DNA of 64,000 nucleotides from the NCBI RefSeq assembly GCF_003151255.1, contig NZ_CP029481.1:3696501-3760500 (forward strand), read 5' to 3'. This stretch comes from Microvirga sp. 17 mud 1-3. GTDB taxonomy: Bacteria > Pseudomonadota > Alphaproteobacteria > Rhizobiales > Beijerinckiaceae. The notes beneath the pieces are model-generated. The model was not told the origin of the DNA. It saw only the letters and a list, made by a program, of their open reading frames with translations, and ran no database searches. The position numbers and the translations under genes are program-made. Each line of letters opens with the position of its first letter. The first letter of the stretch is position 1. Below, in pieces: positions 45,302 through 54,555 of this stretch.

Positions 45302-47589
45302 CGGGAGGCCGCGACGCCGGTCACCCGGCGCGCCCGCCAGAAATGGAAGCCCAGGACCGCCGCCGCCAGCACGAAGCCGACCTCGTCGGTGACCGGGAGG
45401 GCGATGGCGAGGAACACGGCCGCGATCGCCGCGCCGATGCGCTCCCACCAGGGCATCCGGGCCGCGAGATAGCCCACCGAGGCCGCGCCCCAGAGCAGGA
45501 TGGCCAGGGCCGCCTTCACGACGATATAGGCCACGTTTGCCCAATAGGCCGCGCCCTCGAGCCCCGGGACCGGCTGGAGCATGAGGGTCGGGTCATAGAC
45601 CGCCATGTAGGGGATGACGAAGCCCGGCAGCGCGATGCGCAGGGCCTGGAACCCGATCTTGAATCCGGACGCCTTGGCGATGGGCGCGGCCGCAAAGGCC
45701 GCGAGCGCCACCGGCGGCGTCAGGTCCGCCATGATGCCGAAATAGAAGACGAACATGTGCGAAACGATGAGCGGCACCTTGAGGCTCAGGAGCGCAGGCG
45801 CCGCCAGGGACGACGTGATGATGTAGTTCGGGATCGTCGGGATGCCCATGCCGAGGATCAGGCTGACGAACATGGTCAGCACGAGCGACGTGATGAGCGA
45901 GTCCTTGCCGATGGACACGACCCAGTTGCCGAAGATCGTGCCGATGCCGGTCAGGGTCATGGTCCCGATGACGATGCCGACCACCGCGCAGGCGAGGCCG
46001 ACGGGAAGTGCCTGGCGGGCACCGTCCGCGAGGCCGTCCCGGCAGGCGGCAAGAGTTTCTGGGCCGCCCCGCACGAACAGGCTCAGGAAGACGAGCCCCA
46101 GAACCAGCACGAGGACGAGGGCCACTCCGGCCCACAGGAAGGCGGCCGCGAGCAGGCCGAGGCCGACCCAGAAGACGAGCCGCACGGTCTCGTTCACCAG
46201 GCCCAGCGCCAGGGCGCCGGCCAGGATGAGGACGACTGTGAGCGCCAGTCCGACCGAGCCTGCGAAGAGCGGCGTATAACCGGCGAAGAGCAGGTAGACG
46301 AGCACCGCGAGGGGAAGGATGAGGTGCCATTTTTCCTTCAAGGCGCGCGCCGCGCTCGGCAGTTCCGAGCGCTTCAGGCCCGTCAGGCCGGATTTTCCGG
46401 CTTCCAGGTGCACGGCCAGGAACGCGGAGGCGTAGTAGAGAATGGCCGGAATGATGGCCGCCTTGACAATCTCCACATAGGGCATGTCGATGGTCTCGGC
46501 CATGATGAACGCGACCGCGCCCATGACCGGCGGCATGATCTGCCCGCCCATGGAGGCCGTTGCCTCGACGCCCCCGGCGAATTCGGGCTTGTAGCCGAAG
46601 CGTTTCATGAGCGGGATGGTGAACTGGCCGGTCGAGACCACGTTGGCGACGCCCGAACCCGAGATCGTGCCCATGAGGGCGGAGGAGAACACCGCCACCT
46701 TGGCCGGGCCGCCCTTGGCACCCCCGAACAGGCCCATGGCCACGTCCGTGAAGAGCTGGATCATGCCGGCCCGTTCCAGGAAGGCGCCGAACAGGATGAA
46801 CAGGAAGATGTAGGTGGCCGAGACCAGGGTGGGCGTGGCGTAGAGCCCCTCGGTGCCGAAGGACATGTGCTCGATCACCTGCTCCAGGCTGTAGCCGCGA
46901 TGGTCGAACGGCGCCGGGAGATAGTTTCCGAAGAGGCAATAGGCCAGGAAGATGCCCGCCACGATGGGAAGGGCCGGGCCCATGACCCGCCAGACGAGAT
47001 AGAACAGCACCGCAATGGCCGCGATGCCGATCACCAGGTCGGCCTGGGTCAGCTCTCCGGCGCGGCTCACCAGGTCCGTATAGAAGCCCCATTGATAGAG
47101 CCCGACCCCGAAGCCGATCAGGCCGACGGCCCAGCCCAGCAGCTTTCCGGCTGGGCTGTGGGCCTTGTGGTTGGCGAGCATGCCGCCCGCCACGAGGCAA
47201 AGGAAGCCCACATGGAGCGCGCGGACAACCTGGCTCGGCAGGCCGCCGGGGAATTCAAGGATGAGCCCGTAGGTGGCCGCCAGGGTCAGCAAGGCCAGGA
47301 CGCCGTTCAGGACGTCATGGCCCGTCGCCTTCCTGAAGGCGAGCCACACGGCCCAGGCCACCAAGGCTACCCCGATCACATGGATGGCCGAAATGCCCGC
47401 CAGGAAGGGGCGGTCGAGCGGAATGCCGAAAGCCGTCACCACCTGAAAGGTCGAGAACGAGACCGCGATCCAGAACAGCAGGTGGCCGAGCAGCCCCGTG
47501 CCGAAATTCTCCGGCAGGCCGTGCTCCGGGTTCGCAGGAGGAGGTGCCTCCAGTTCCGCGATCTCCGATGCGTTGACGCCGTGGCTCAT
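45298..47589 (-). CDS. TRAP transporter permease, fused small and large subunits (TAXI type)
   Basis: The product is 763 residues with about 18 transmembrane helices. The N-terminal part is the DctQ-like four-helix subunit; the rest is the DctM-like channel, with FLFILFGAFLERAGMIQLFTD, GGAKGGPAKVAVFSSALMGTISGSGVANVVSTGQFTIPLMKR and ATASMGGQIMPPVMGAVAFIMAE. It uses an ion gradient to import an organic acid or amino acid delivered by the TAXI binding protein encoded upstream. Substrates of TAXI systems are mostly unproven; glutamate or dicarboxylates are the usual guesses. DUF1850 follows with a four-base overlap. Confidence 0.95.
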   Translation of the reverse strand: MSHGVNASEIAELEAPPPANPEHGLPENFGTGLLGHLLFWIAVSFSTFQVVTAFGIPLDRPFLAGISAIHVIGVALVAWAVWLAFRKATGHDVLNGVLALLTLAATYGLILEFPGGLPSQVVRALHVGFLCLVAGGMLANHKAHSPAGKLLGWAVGLIGFGVGLYQWGFYTDLVSRAGELTQADLVIGIAAIAVLFYLVWRVMGPALPIVAGIFLAYCLFGNYLPAPFDHRGYSLEQVIEHMSFGTEGLYATPTLVSATYIFLFILFGAFLERAGMIQLFTDVAMGLFGGAKGGPAKVAVFSSALMGTISGSGVANVVSTGQFTIPLMKRFGYKPEFAGGVEATASMGGQIMPPVMGAVAFIMAETIDMPYVEIVKAAIIPAILYYASAFLAVHLEAGKSGLTGLKRSELPSAARALKEKWHLILPLAVLVYLLFAGYTPLFAGSVGLALTVVLILAGALALGLVNETVRLVFWVGLGLLAAAFLWAGVALVLVLVLGLVFLSLFVRGGPETLAACRDGLADGARQALPVGLACAVVGIVIGTMTLTGIGTIFGNWVVSIGKDSLITSLVLTMFVSLILGMGIPTIPNYIITSSLAAPALLSLKVPLIVSHMFVFYFGIMADLTPPVALAAFAAAPIAKASGFKIGFQALRIALPGFVIPYMAVYDPTLMLQPVPGLEGAAYWANVAYIVVKAALAILLWGAASVGYLAARMPWWERIGAAIAAVFLAIALPVTDEVGFVLAAAVLGFHFWRARRVTGVAASR

Positions 47590-47631
47590 GGCGACACCCC
47601 TTCAGTTTGGTTCTTGTTGTTGAGCGGCATG

Positions 47632-47661
47632 AAAAAGCCGGAGCAGTTCACCTGCCCCGGC
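47632..47661 (-). terminator. attenuating terminator between TAXI binding protein and permease
   Basis: A 10-bp stem with one G-U pair (47637-47646 / 47652-47661) is followed on the minus strand by five T. It lies between the binding-protein gene and the permease gene, so it can keep the binding protein in excess. Confidence 0.75.
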
Positions 47662-47686
47662 TCCAATGTCAAATAGGCCGATGGGT

Positions 47687-48655
47687 TTAGGAACCCTGTT
47701 TCTTCACGCCTTTTTCGTCGAAATAGCGCTGCGCGCCCGGGTGGACCGGGATCGGCATACCCGAGAGCGCATCCTGGAGCTTGATCTCCTTGGCGGCCGC
47801 ATGGGCGGCGGAGAGCTCCGGCAGGCTCTCGTAGATGGCCTTGGTCATCTTGTAGACCGTGTCGTCGCTGACGCCCTCGCGGGTCACGAGGTAGTTCACG
47901 ACGGCGGCCGTCGGGACGGCGGCGGTCTGGCCCTCATAGGTATTGGCCGGGATCGTGGCCTTTACGTAAGGAGAACCGACCTTCTCGACCATGGCGGCCG
48001 GGATTTCGACCACCACGATGTCGACCGAGGTGGCGAGGTCGCGGATCGACGAAACGCCGAGGCCGGCCGATTGCAGGGTGGCGTCGAGCTGGCGGTTCTT
48101 CATCAGCTCGACGGATTCGCCGAAGGGCAGGTACTCGACCTTGCCCAGGTCCTTGTAGGTGAGGCCCGCGCCGGCGAGGATCGCCCGGGCGTTGAGTTCG
48201 GTGCCGGATTTGGGGGCGCCGACGGACAGGCGCTTGCCCTTCAGGTCCGCCAGGGTCTTGATGCCCGAATCCTTGGAGGCCACCACCTGGATGTAGTTGG
48301 GATAGATGGCCGTGACGCCGCGCAGCTTGTCGAGCTTCGCCTTGAAGCCGGCCTCCTCGTCGCCCGCCCAGCCCATGGCGAGGCTGTCGCCGAGCGTGAA
48401 GGCGATTTCGCCCTTGCCCTGCTGGAGCAGGTTCAGGTTCTCGACCGAGGCCTTGGTGGCCTGGACCGAGGGACGGCTGCCGGGCAGCTTCTCGGTGAAG
48501 ACCTTCGAGAGGGCGACGCCGAGCGGATAATAGACCCCCGAGGTCCCGCCAGTCAGGATATTGATGAAATCCTGGGCCTGTGCGGGCAGGCTGGCGCCGG
48601 CCATCGCGAGGGCGGCGGCCGCCCCCACGAGGCGGCGGGTGAAGGTGATGCGCAT
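47687..48655 (-). CDS. TAXI-family TRAP solute-binding protein
   Basis: The product is 322 residues. A signal peptide (LVGAAAALAMAGASLPAQAQ) precedes the mature start DFINILTGGTSGVYYPLGVALSKVF, the TAXI hallmark with its GGTSGVYYP ligand loop. Also typical are QATKASVENLNLLQQGKGEIAFTLGDS, LKGKRLSVGAPKSGTE and ATLQSAGLGVSSIRDLA. It captures the substrate in the periplasm and docks on the permease. A terminator between the two genes fits the higher need for the binding protein. Confidence 0.95.
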   Translation of the reverse strand: MRITFTRRLVGAAAALAMAGASLPAQAQDFINILTGGTSGVYYPLGVALSKVFTEKLPGSRPSVQATKASVENLNLLQQGKGEIAFTLGDSLAMGWAGDEEAGFKAKLDKLRGVTAIYPNYIQVVASKDSGIKTLADLKGKRLSVGAPKSGTELNARAILAGAGLTYKDLGKVEYLPFGESVELMKNRQLDATLQSAGLGVSSIRDLATSVDIVVVEIPAAMVEKVGSPYVKATIPANTYEGQTAAVPTAAVVNYLVTREGVSDDTVYKMTKAIYESLPELSAAHAAAKEIKLQDALSGMPIPVHPGAQRYFDEKGVKKQGS

Positions 48656-48814
48656 GGCGTTTACTCCCTTAAAGCTGCGGCGCCTGTTCCGACGGCGCCT
48701 GTGAGTGGCGCCAGTTTGGCGGCTGACGCGGATTTCTCAAGAGGATAAGAGTGACTTAATCCTGCCACCTTGGTCGGTAGGGGTCTCGGCTCCACAGTTC
48801 AAGTCTGTCCTTCC

Positions 48815-50392
48815 ATGTTCAATCGTCGTCAGTTTCTGGAATATGCAGCCGCCACGGCGGGCCTCGCCGCCACCGGCTTTTCGAGCTCCGCCATGGCCCA
48901 GCAGGGGTTGAAGCACGGCGCCTCCTCGCCCTTCTCGTTCGAGGCCCTGAAGGCCCGCGCCCGCGAGATGGCAAAGGCACCCTACGCGCCGCCGCCCCAG
49001 CCGCCCGCGGACGTGCTCTACCAGATCGACTACGACGCCCACGGCAAGATCAAGTTCAAGACCGATCTCGCCCTGTGGGCCAATGGGCCGAGCAAGTTCC
49101 CGGTCACGTTCTTCCACCTCGGCCGCTATTTCCAGAAGCCGGTGCGCATGCACGTGGTCGAGGGCGGCAAGGCCCGCGAGATCATCTACGACGACGCCTA
49201 TTTCGACATGCCGGCGGATTCCCCGGCCCATAAGCTGCCGGTCAACTCGGGGTTTGCGGGCTTCCGTTTCCAGGAGGCGCGCGACGGCTCGCTGGATTGG
49301 CGGAAGAACGACTGGGTGGCCTTCCTCGGTGCCTCCTACTTCCGCGCCATCGGCGAACTCTACCAGTACGGCCTCTCGGCCCGCGGCCTCGCCGTGGACG
49401 TGGCGGTCTTCGGCCGAAACGAGGAATTTCCGGACTTCACCCACGTCTTTTTCGACACGCCGCAGCCGGATTCCGACACGGTCATCGTCTATGCGCTCCT
49501 CGACGGGCCCAGCGTCTCGGGCGCCTACCGCTTCGCCATGACCCGGACCAAGTCCGTGATCATGGACCTGGAATGCGCCGTGTTCCTGCGCCAGGACGTG
49601 AACCGCCTCGGCATCGCGCCGCTGACCTCCATGTACTGGTATTCGGAGAAGTCCAAACCGACCGCCATCGACTGGCGGCCCGAGATCCACGATTCCGACG
49701 GCCTCGCCATGTGGACCGGCTCGGGCGAGCGCATCTGGCGGCCCCTCAACAACCCGCCCCGGATCATCACGTCGGCCTTCACGGAGGAGAACCCGAAGGG
49801 GTTCGGCCTGCTCCAGCGCGACCGGAACTTCGATCATTACCTCGACGGCGTCTATTACGACCGCCGGCCGTCACTGTGGATTGAGCCGCTGGGCGGCTGG
49901 GGCAAGGGCTCCATCCAGCTCGTGGAGATCCCGACGGACGACGAGATCCACGACAACATCGTGGTCATGTGGGTGCCTGCGGAGCCAGCCCGGGCCGGCC
50001 AGTCCTTCGACCTGCGCTACCGGATGTACTGGACTGCCGACGAGCCCTTCCCGACCCCGCTCGCCCGGGTGGTGGCGACCCGCTTCGGCAATGGCGGCCA
50101 GGCCGGCACCGTGAGGCCCAAGGGCGTGCGCAAGTTCATGATCGAGTTCAAGGGCGAGCCCCTGGCGCGCCTGCCGAACGGCGTCATCCCGCGTCCGGTC
50201 CTCACCGCCTCCCGAGGCGAGTTCTCCAACATCCTGACCGAGGCCGTCCCCAACGACGTGCCGGGCCATTGGCGCACCCAGTTCGACCTGTCCGTGACCG
50301 GAACCGAGCCCGTGGAGATGCGCTGCTACCTGCGCCAGGGAGACGAAATTTTGAGCGAAACCTGGCTCTACCAGTACCACCCTTCATTCTAG
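48815..50392 (+). CDS. mdoG: periplasmic glucan biosynthesis protein, MdoG/MdoD family (copy 1)
   Basis: From the ATG at 48815 the product is 525 residues. The N terminus NRRQFLEYAAATAGLAATGFSSSAMAQ is a Tat signal, which points to the OpgD branch. The family domain follows: YDAHGKIKFKTDLALW, FFHLGRYFQKPVRMHVVEGG, FAGFRFQEARD, VAFLGASYFRAIGELYQYGLSARGLAVD, LTSMYWYSEKSK, EIHDSDGLAMWTGSGERIWRPL and NPKGFGLLQRDRNFDHYLD. These proteins shape the backbone of osmoregulated periplasmic glucans. No mdoH glucosyltransferase is in the window. A stem-loop (50393-50418) follows the stop. A second copy lies at 60953. Confidence 0.93.
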   Translation: MFNRRQFLEYAAATAGLAATGFSSSAMAQQGLKHGASSPFSFEALKARAREMAKAPYAPPPQPPADVLYQIDYDAHGKIKFKTDLALWANGPSKFPVTFFHLGRYFQKPVRMHVVEGGKAREIIYDDAYFDMPADSPAHKLPVNSGFAGFRFQEARDGSLDWRKNDWVAFLGASYFRAIGELYQYGLSARGLAVDVAVFGRNEEFPDFTHVFFDTPQPDSDTVIVYALLDGPSVSGAYRFAMTRTKSVIMDLECAVFLRQDVNRLGIAPLTSMYWYSEKSKPTAIDWRPEIHDSDGLAMWTGSGERIWRPLNNPPRIITSAFTEENPKGFGLLQRDRNFDHYLDGVYYDRRPSLWIEPLGGWGKGSIQLVEIPTDDEIHDNIVVMWVPAEPARAGQSFDLRYRMYWTADEPFPTPLARVVATRFGNGGQAGTVRPKGVRKFMIEFKGEPLARLPNGVIPRPVLTASRGEFSNILTEAVPNDVPGHWRTQFDLSVTGTEPVEMRCYLRQGDEILSETWLYQYHPSF

Positions 50393-50418
50393 GATTGCAG
50401 GGACAAATCCCTGCAATC
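50393..50418. terminator. stem-loop at the end of mdoG copy 1
   Basis: An 11-bp stem, GATTGCAGGGA/TCCCTGCAATC, with loop CAAA starts right at the stop codon. It is followed by A6, not T, on the plus strand, so it is not a textbook intrinsic terminator; it may protect the mRNA end. Confidence 0.45.
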
Positions 50419-50425
50419 AAAAAAT

Positions 50426-50445
50426 GCGTATAAAATACTATACGC
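50426..50445. promoter_or_regulatory. palindrome upstream of the zinc operon, candidate Zur site
   Basis: GCGTATA and TATACGC flank the six bases aaatac, 40 bp before the first gene of the znu operon. A TATACT -10-like box lies at 50471-50476. Size, AT-rich centre and position fit a Zur operator, but the sequence is not a classical match. Confidence 0.5.
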
Positions 50446-50484
50446 CCTCTGGAAAGGGAGGCTTTCTCCCTATACTAGAGGCTT

Positions 50485-50655
50485 ATGGCCCATCACGACC
50501 ACACGCACTCGCACCCCGGTTCTGCCCATGCGCACCATGCGGTGGCGGCGGCTCCGACCTTCTCGCTCCTTCGGCTCTCCGCCGGACAGCGGCTGGCGGG
50601 CGCAGGGGTCATCCTGGCGGGCCTCTGGCTTCTCGTCTTCCTGGTCCTGGGGTGA
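50485..50655 (+). CDS. small His-rich membrane peptide at the head of the znu operon
   Basis: The product is 56 residues: MAHHDHTHSHPGSAHAHHAV carries eight His in the first 18 residues, then a polar linker and one transmembrane helix (AGAGVILAGLWLLVFLVLG). A GAGG site lies just before the ATG. The His-rich head would bind Zn2+ or another transition metal. It ends seven bases before znuC, so it is the first gene of the zinc-uptake operon. I know no family name. A membrane-tethered zinc buffer or a chaperone for the ZnuABC complex is my inference. Confidence 0.72.
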   Translation: MAHHDHTHSHPGSAHAHHAVAAAPTFSLLRLSAGQRLAGAGVILAGLWLLVFLVLG

Positions 50656-50661
50656 TCTGCC

Positions 50662-51408
50662 ATGCGGGCGACATCGATCCGCTTTCATGAAGTCACCCTC
50701 GGCTATGGTCGCCACCCGGCCGTACACCACCTGGACGGCGAGATCCCGGCCGGGAGCCTGACGGCAGTCGTCGGGCCGAACGGGGCCGGCAAGTCCACCC
50801 TCCTCAAGGGCATCGTCGGCACGCTCACGCCCCTGGATGGACGGATCGCCATTGATCCGCCGGGCCGCGCCACCGTGGCGTACCTGCCCCAGGCGGCGGA
50901 GATCGACCGCTCCTTCCCGCTCTTGGTCTACGACCTCGTAGCCATGGGTCTCTGGTCCCGGGCCGGCCTTTTCGGCGGCGTCGGCCGCCGGGACAGGACG
51001 CGGATCGAAGAGGCGCTCGCGGCCGTGGGCCTCGTCGGGTTCGAGCGGCGGCCCATCTCGACCCTTTCGGGTGGCCAGATGCAGCGGGCCCTCTTCGCCC
51101 GCCTGCTGCTCCAGGACGCCTCCCTGATCCTTCTCGACGAGCCCTTCACGGCCATCGACGCCCGGACGACGGCCGACCTCCTCGACCTCGTCCGCCGCTG
51201 GCACGACGAGAACAGGACCGTGATCGCCGTGCTACACGACCTCGACATGGTCCGGCGCGCCTTTCCGCAGACCCTCCTGATCGCCCGCGAGCCCGTGGCC
51301 TGGGGCGAGACGGATCGTGTGCTCAGCCCCGAAAACCTGCTCGCGGCCCGCCGCATGGTCGAGGCCCACGACCCTTACGCGGCCCCGTGTCGGCGCAGCG
51401 CTGCCTGA
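50662..51408 (+). CDS. znuC: zinc/manganese ABC transporter ATP-binding protein
   Basis: The product is 248 residues. Walker A VVGPNGAGKSTLLKG, Q loop VAYLPQAAEIDRSFP, signature LSGGQMQRALFARLL, Walker B LILLDEPFTAID and the switch His in VIAVLHDLDMV are all present. The PQ-AEIDRSFP-V-D-V-MG pattern is typical of metal-ABC ATPases. It drives import of Zn2+ (or Mn2+) together with the permease and binding protein encoded next. The preceding His-rich gene and the binding protein's His loop favour zinc. Confidence 0.93.
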   Translation: MRATSIRFHEVTLGYGRHPAVHHLDGEIPAGSLTAVVGPNGAGKSTLLKGIVGTLTPLDGRIAIDPPGRATVAYLPQAAEIDRSFPLLVYDLVAMGLWSRAGLFGGVGRRDRTRIEEALAAVGLVGFERRPISTLSGGQMQRALFARLLLQDASLILLDEPFTAIDARTTADLLDLVRRWHDENRTVIAVLHDLDMVRRAFPQTLLIAREPVAWGETDRVLSPENLLAARRMVEAHDPYAAPCRRSAA

Positions 51409-51436
51409 CGCCCGCCGCTTTCGAAAGCCCGCCCAC

Positions 51437-52303
51437 ATGGTCGATCTCCTCCTCAGCCCCTTTTCCGACTTCGCCTTCATGCAGCGCGCCCTGGTGGGCG
51501 TGATCGCCATCGCGCTCGCCGGCGGGCCGGTCGGCGTCTTCCTCATGCTGCGCCGCATGAGCCTGACGGGCGACGCCATGGCCCATGCCATCCTGCCCGG
51601 CGCCGCCATCGGCTACCTGATCGCCGGCCTGTCGCTGCCGGCCATGACCATCGGCGGCCTTGTCGCGGGCGTGGTCGTCGCCGTCGCGGCGGGCCTCGTG
51701 TCGCGCTTCACGGCGCTCAAGGAGGACGCCTCCCTGGCGGCCTTTTACCTCCTGTCCCTGGCGCTCGGCGTCACCATCGTGTCCCTGCGGGGATCGAACG
51801 TGGACCTGCTGCACGTGCTCTTCGGCACGGTGCTGGCCCTCGACGATTCGACCCTGCTGCTCATCTCGGCGATCTCGACCATCACGGTCCTGGCGCTCGC
51901 CCTCTTCTATCGCCCGCTCGTGCTCGAATGCGTGGATCCCACCTTCCTGCGCTCCGTGAGCCGCGCCGGCACGCCGACCCATCTCGTCTTTCTCGGCCTC
52001 GTGGTCCTCAACCTGGTGGGCGGCTTCCATGCGCTCGGCACCCTGCTGGCGGTCGGCATGATGATGCTGCCGGCGGCCGCCTCCCGGTTCTGGACCAACG
52101 ACATCACTATGATGATGGTGGCCTCGGTCGCGATCGGCATCGTGTCAGGGATCGGCGGCCTCCTCCTGTCCTTCCATGCGGAGCTTCCGGCCGGGCCGGC
52201 CATCATCCTGACGGCGGGCGGGATCTACGGCCTGTCCCTCCTGGTCGGCCGCGAGGGCGGCCTGCTCTGGCTCGCCTGGCCCGGCCGGCACCTGGAGGCC
52301 TGA
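51437..52303 (+). CDS. znuB: zinc/manganese ABC transporter permease
   Basis: From the ATG at 51437 the product is 288 residues with eight or so transmembrane helices. The ABC-3 family pattern is clear: FMQRALVGVIAIALAGGPVGVFLMLRRMSLTGDAMAHAILPGAAIGYL, FTALKEDASLAAFYLLSLALG, DLLHVLFGTVLALD and GTLLAVGMMMLPAAASRFWTND. It forms the membrane channel for the metal ion. It lies between znuC and znuA in the same operon. Confidence 0.94.
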   Translation: MVDLLLSPFSDFAFMQRALVGVIAIALAGGPVGVFLMLRRMSLTGDAMAHAILPGAAIGYLIAGLSLPAMTIGGLVAGVVVAVAAGLVSRFTALKEDASLAAFYLLSLALGVTIVSLRGSNVDLLHVLFGTVLALDDSTLLLISAISTITVLALALFYRPLVLECVDPTFLRSVSRAGTPTHLVFLGLVVLNLVGGFHALGTLLAVGMMMLPAAASRFWTNDITMMMVASVAIGIVSGIGGLLLSFHAELPAGPAIILTAGGIYGLSLLVGREGGLLWLAWPGRHLEA

Positions 52304-52351
52304 AGACCACCGTCTGGAATCCGCTTCCGGACCGCCTGAAGGAGAATGCCT

Positions 52352-53287
52352 ATGCTGACGAGACGACACGCCCTTTCACTCCTGGCCGGAACGCTCGCGC
52401 TCACGGCCCTGCCCGGCTCAGGACAGGCCCAGACCGGCGGCAAGCTCGACGTGGTGGCGACCTTCTCGATCCTGGGCGATCTGGTGAAGGAGGTCGGGGG
52501 CGAGCGCGTCTCGGTTACAACCCTCGTCGGCCCCAATGGCGATGCTCATGTCTACGCCCCCTCCCCGGCGGATGCGCGGCGCCTCGTGGACGCCAAGGTG
52601 GTGTTCGTCAACGGCCTCAAGTTCGAAGGCTGGATCGACCGGCTCATCGCCTCCTCTGGCACGAAGGCCGCCGTGGTGGAGGCTGCGAAGGGCATCACAC
52701 CGGTCAAAGGCGAGGGGGAAGGGCACGATCATGGTTCCGACCACGGACACGACCATGGCGGGCTCGATCCTCACGCCTGGCAGAACGTCGCCAATGCCAA
52801 GGTCTACGTGACCAATATCCGGGATGCCCTGACGGCGGCCGACCCCGCCGGGAAGGCCGCCTACGAGGCGCAGGCCGCTGCCTATCTCGCCCGGCTGGAT
52901 GCCCTCGACACGGAGATCAAGGAGATCGTCGCCCGCATCCCGAAGGAGCGGCGCCGGATCATCACGTCGCACGACGCCTTCCGGTATTTCCAGGAGGCCT
53001 ACGGCATCGTCTTCGTCGCGCCGCAGGGGGTCTCGACGGACGCGGAGGCCTCCGCCAAGGATGTGGCCAAGATCATCCGCCAGATCAGGCGCGAGAAGGT
53101 CAAGGCCATCTTCGTCGAGAATGTCTCGGACCCGCGCCTCATGGAGCGGATTGCCCAGGAGACCGGCGCCCGGATCGGCGAGCGCGTCTTTTCCGATGCG
53201 CTCTCGGGGCCCGAGGGGCCGGCCGGCACTTACATTGAGATGATGCGACACAATATAAGAGCCTTCAGCACGGCCCTCTCGAGCTGA
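52352..53287 (+). CDS. znuA: zinc ABC transporter substrate-binding protein
   Basis: Start at 52352 has AAGGAG seven bases upstream; ATG 52346 is too close to it. The product is 311 residues with a Tat-like signal (LTRRHALSLLAGTLALTALPGSGQAQ). The metal-binding cluster A-I fold has VVATFSILGDLVKEVGG, His in GDAHVYAPSPAD, a His/Asp-rich loop (GEGHDHGSDHGHDHGG) and DPHAWQNVANAKVY, then TSHDAFRYFQEAYG and VENVSDPRLMERIAQETG. The charged His loop is typical of zinc-binding ZnuA rather than manganese-binding members. It is periplasmic and delivers Zn2+ to ZnuB. Confidence 0.95.
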   Translation: MLTRRHALSLLAGTLALTALPGSGQAQTGGKLDVVATFSILGDLVKEVGGERVSVTTLVGPNGDAHVYAPSPADARRLVDAKVVFVNGLKFEGWIDRLIASSGTKAAVVEAAKGITPVKGEGEGHDHGSDHGHDHGGLDPHAWQNVANAKVYVTNIRDALTAADPAGKAAYEAQAAAYLARLDALDTEIKEIVARIPKERRRIITSHDAFRYFQEAYGIVFVAPQGVSTDAEASAKDVAKIIRQIRREKVKAIFVENVSDPRLMERIAQETGARIGERVFSDALSGPEGPAGTYIEMMRHNIRAFSTALSS

Positions 53288-53433
53288 AGCCACCCTCCCC
53301 TCGCGGGAAGGGCGGATCGCTCGCGATCCGGGGCGGAGCCGCAGCGCGACCTCGCCCAGCCTGGCATTTCCACCCCTCGGCCTGAAGGCCGATCTTTCCC
53401 TCTCGGGAAGGACTACAATCTGCGGACCATCCG

Positions 53434-54396
53434 ATGACCGACAAGATTCCCGTTACCGTTCTCACAGGCTATCTCGGCGCCGGAAAGACGACGCTCCTCA
53501 ACCGCATCCTGACCGAGCCGCACGGCAAGAAATACGCCGTCATCGTCAACGAATTCGGCGAGATCGGCATCGACAACGAGCTCGTCGTCGGCGCCGACGA
53601 AGAAGTGTTCGAGATGAACAACGGGTGCATCTGCTGCACGGTGCGCGGCGACCTGATCCGCATCCTCGACGGCCTGATGAAACGGAAGGGCAAGTTCGAC
53701 GCCATCATCGTCGAGACCACCGGCCTCGCGGACCCCGCGCCCGTGGCCCAGACCTTCTTCATGGACCAGGACGTGTCCGACACGGCCCGGCTCGACGCGG
53801 TCGTGACGGTGGCGGATGCCAAGTGGCTGGCCGACCGGCTCAAGGATGCGCCCGAGGCCAAGAACCAGATCGCCTTCGCGGACGTGATCATCCTCAACAA
53901 GACAGATCTCGTGACGCCCGAGGAGCTCGACGCCGTCGAGGCCCGCATCCGCTCCATCAATCCCTATGCGAAGGTGCACCGGACCCAGAACTGCGCCATT
54001 CCGATCAGCGAAGTGCTCGACCGCAAGGCCTTCGACCTCGACCGGATCATCGAGCTCGAACCCGACTTCCTCGAGGAGGGCCATCACCACCATCACGACG
54101 AGGACATGCAGTCCATCTCGGTGCGTGTGGACGGCGAGGTCGATCCGGAGAAGTTCATGCCCTGGATCTCGAACCTGACCCAGGTGGAAGGCCCCAACAT
54201 CCTGCGCTGCAAGGGCATCGTGGCCTTCCCGAACGAGCCGAAGCGCTTCGTCTTCCAGGGCGTCCACATGATCCTCGACGGGGATGTGCAGGGCGACTGG
54301 AAGCCGGGCGAGAAGCGCGATTCCAAGGTCGTCTTCATCGGCCGCGACCTGAACGAGAAGGCGATCCGCGAAGGCTTCCTCGCCTGCGCAGTCTGA
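53434..54396 (+). CDS. COG0523 (CobW-type) metal-chaperone GTPase
   Basis: The product is 320 residues. GTPase motifs: Walker [14 protein letters not shown], the metal-binding [13 protein letters not shown] (CxCC type), Walker [14 protein letters not shown] and guanine-binding ILNKTDLV. A His-rich stretch ([14 protein letters not shown]) near residue 215 leads to the C-terminal CobW_C domain. The family hydrolyses GTP to place metal ions in client proteins. Close linkage to znuCBA and the His stretch point to zinc rather than cobalt for B12. Confidence 0.94.
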   Translation: MTDKIPVTVLTGYLGAGKTTLLNRILTEPHGKKYAVIVNEFGEIGIDNELVVGADEEVFEMNNGCICCTVRGDLIRILDGLMKRKGKFDAIIVETTGLADPAPVAQTFFMDQDVSDTARLDAVVTVADAKWLADRLKDAPEAKNQIAFADVIILNKTDLVTPEELDAVEARIRSINPYAKVHRTQNCAIPISEVLDRKAFDLDRIIELEPDFLEEGHHHHHDEDMQSISVRVDGEVDPEKFMPWISNLTQVEGPNILRCKGIVAFPNEPKRFVFQGVHMILDGDVQGDWKPGEKRDSKVVFIGRDLNEKAIREGFLACAV

Positions 54397-54408
54397 GGAA
54401 CCTTACTC

Positions 54409-54555
54409 CGTCATTCCGGGACAGCGCGAAGCGCTGGGCCCGGAACCCATAACCGCTGACGATGCAGGATAAGGCGCAACGGTTATCGCAGCTCTTTCTC
54501 CTGAAACGCAGGTGGTTATGGGTTCCGGGCTCGCCTACGGCGCCCCGGAATGACG
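54409..54555. repeat. long imperfect inverted repeat (intergenic element)
   Basis: Left arm 54409-54454 and right arm 54514-54555 are near-exact reverse complements (cgtcattccggg ... cccggaacccataacc), giving a hairpin with 40-plus-base arms. A further partial copy of the end (tcccggaatgac) lies at 54570-54581. This resembles the mobile-type intergenic palindromes of Hyphomicrobiales. Confidence 0.75.
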
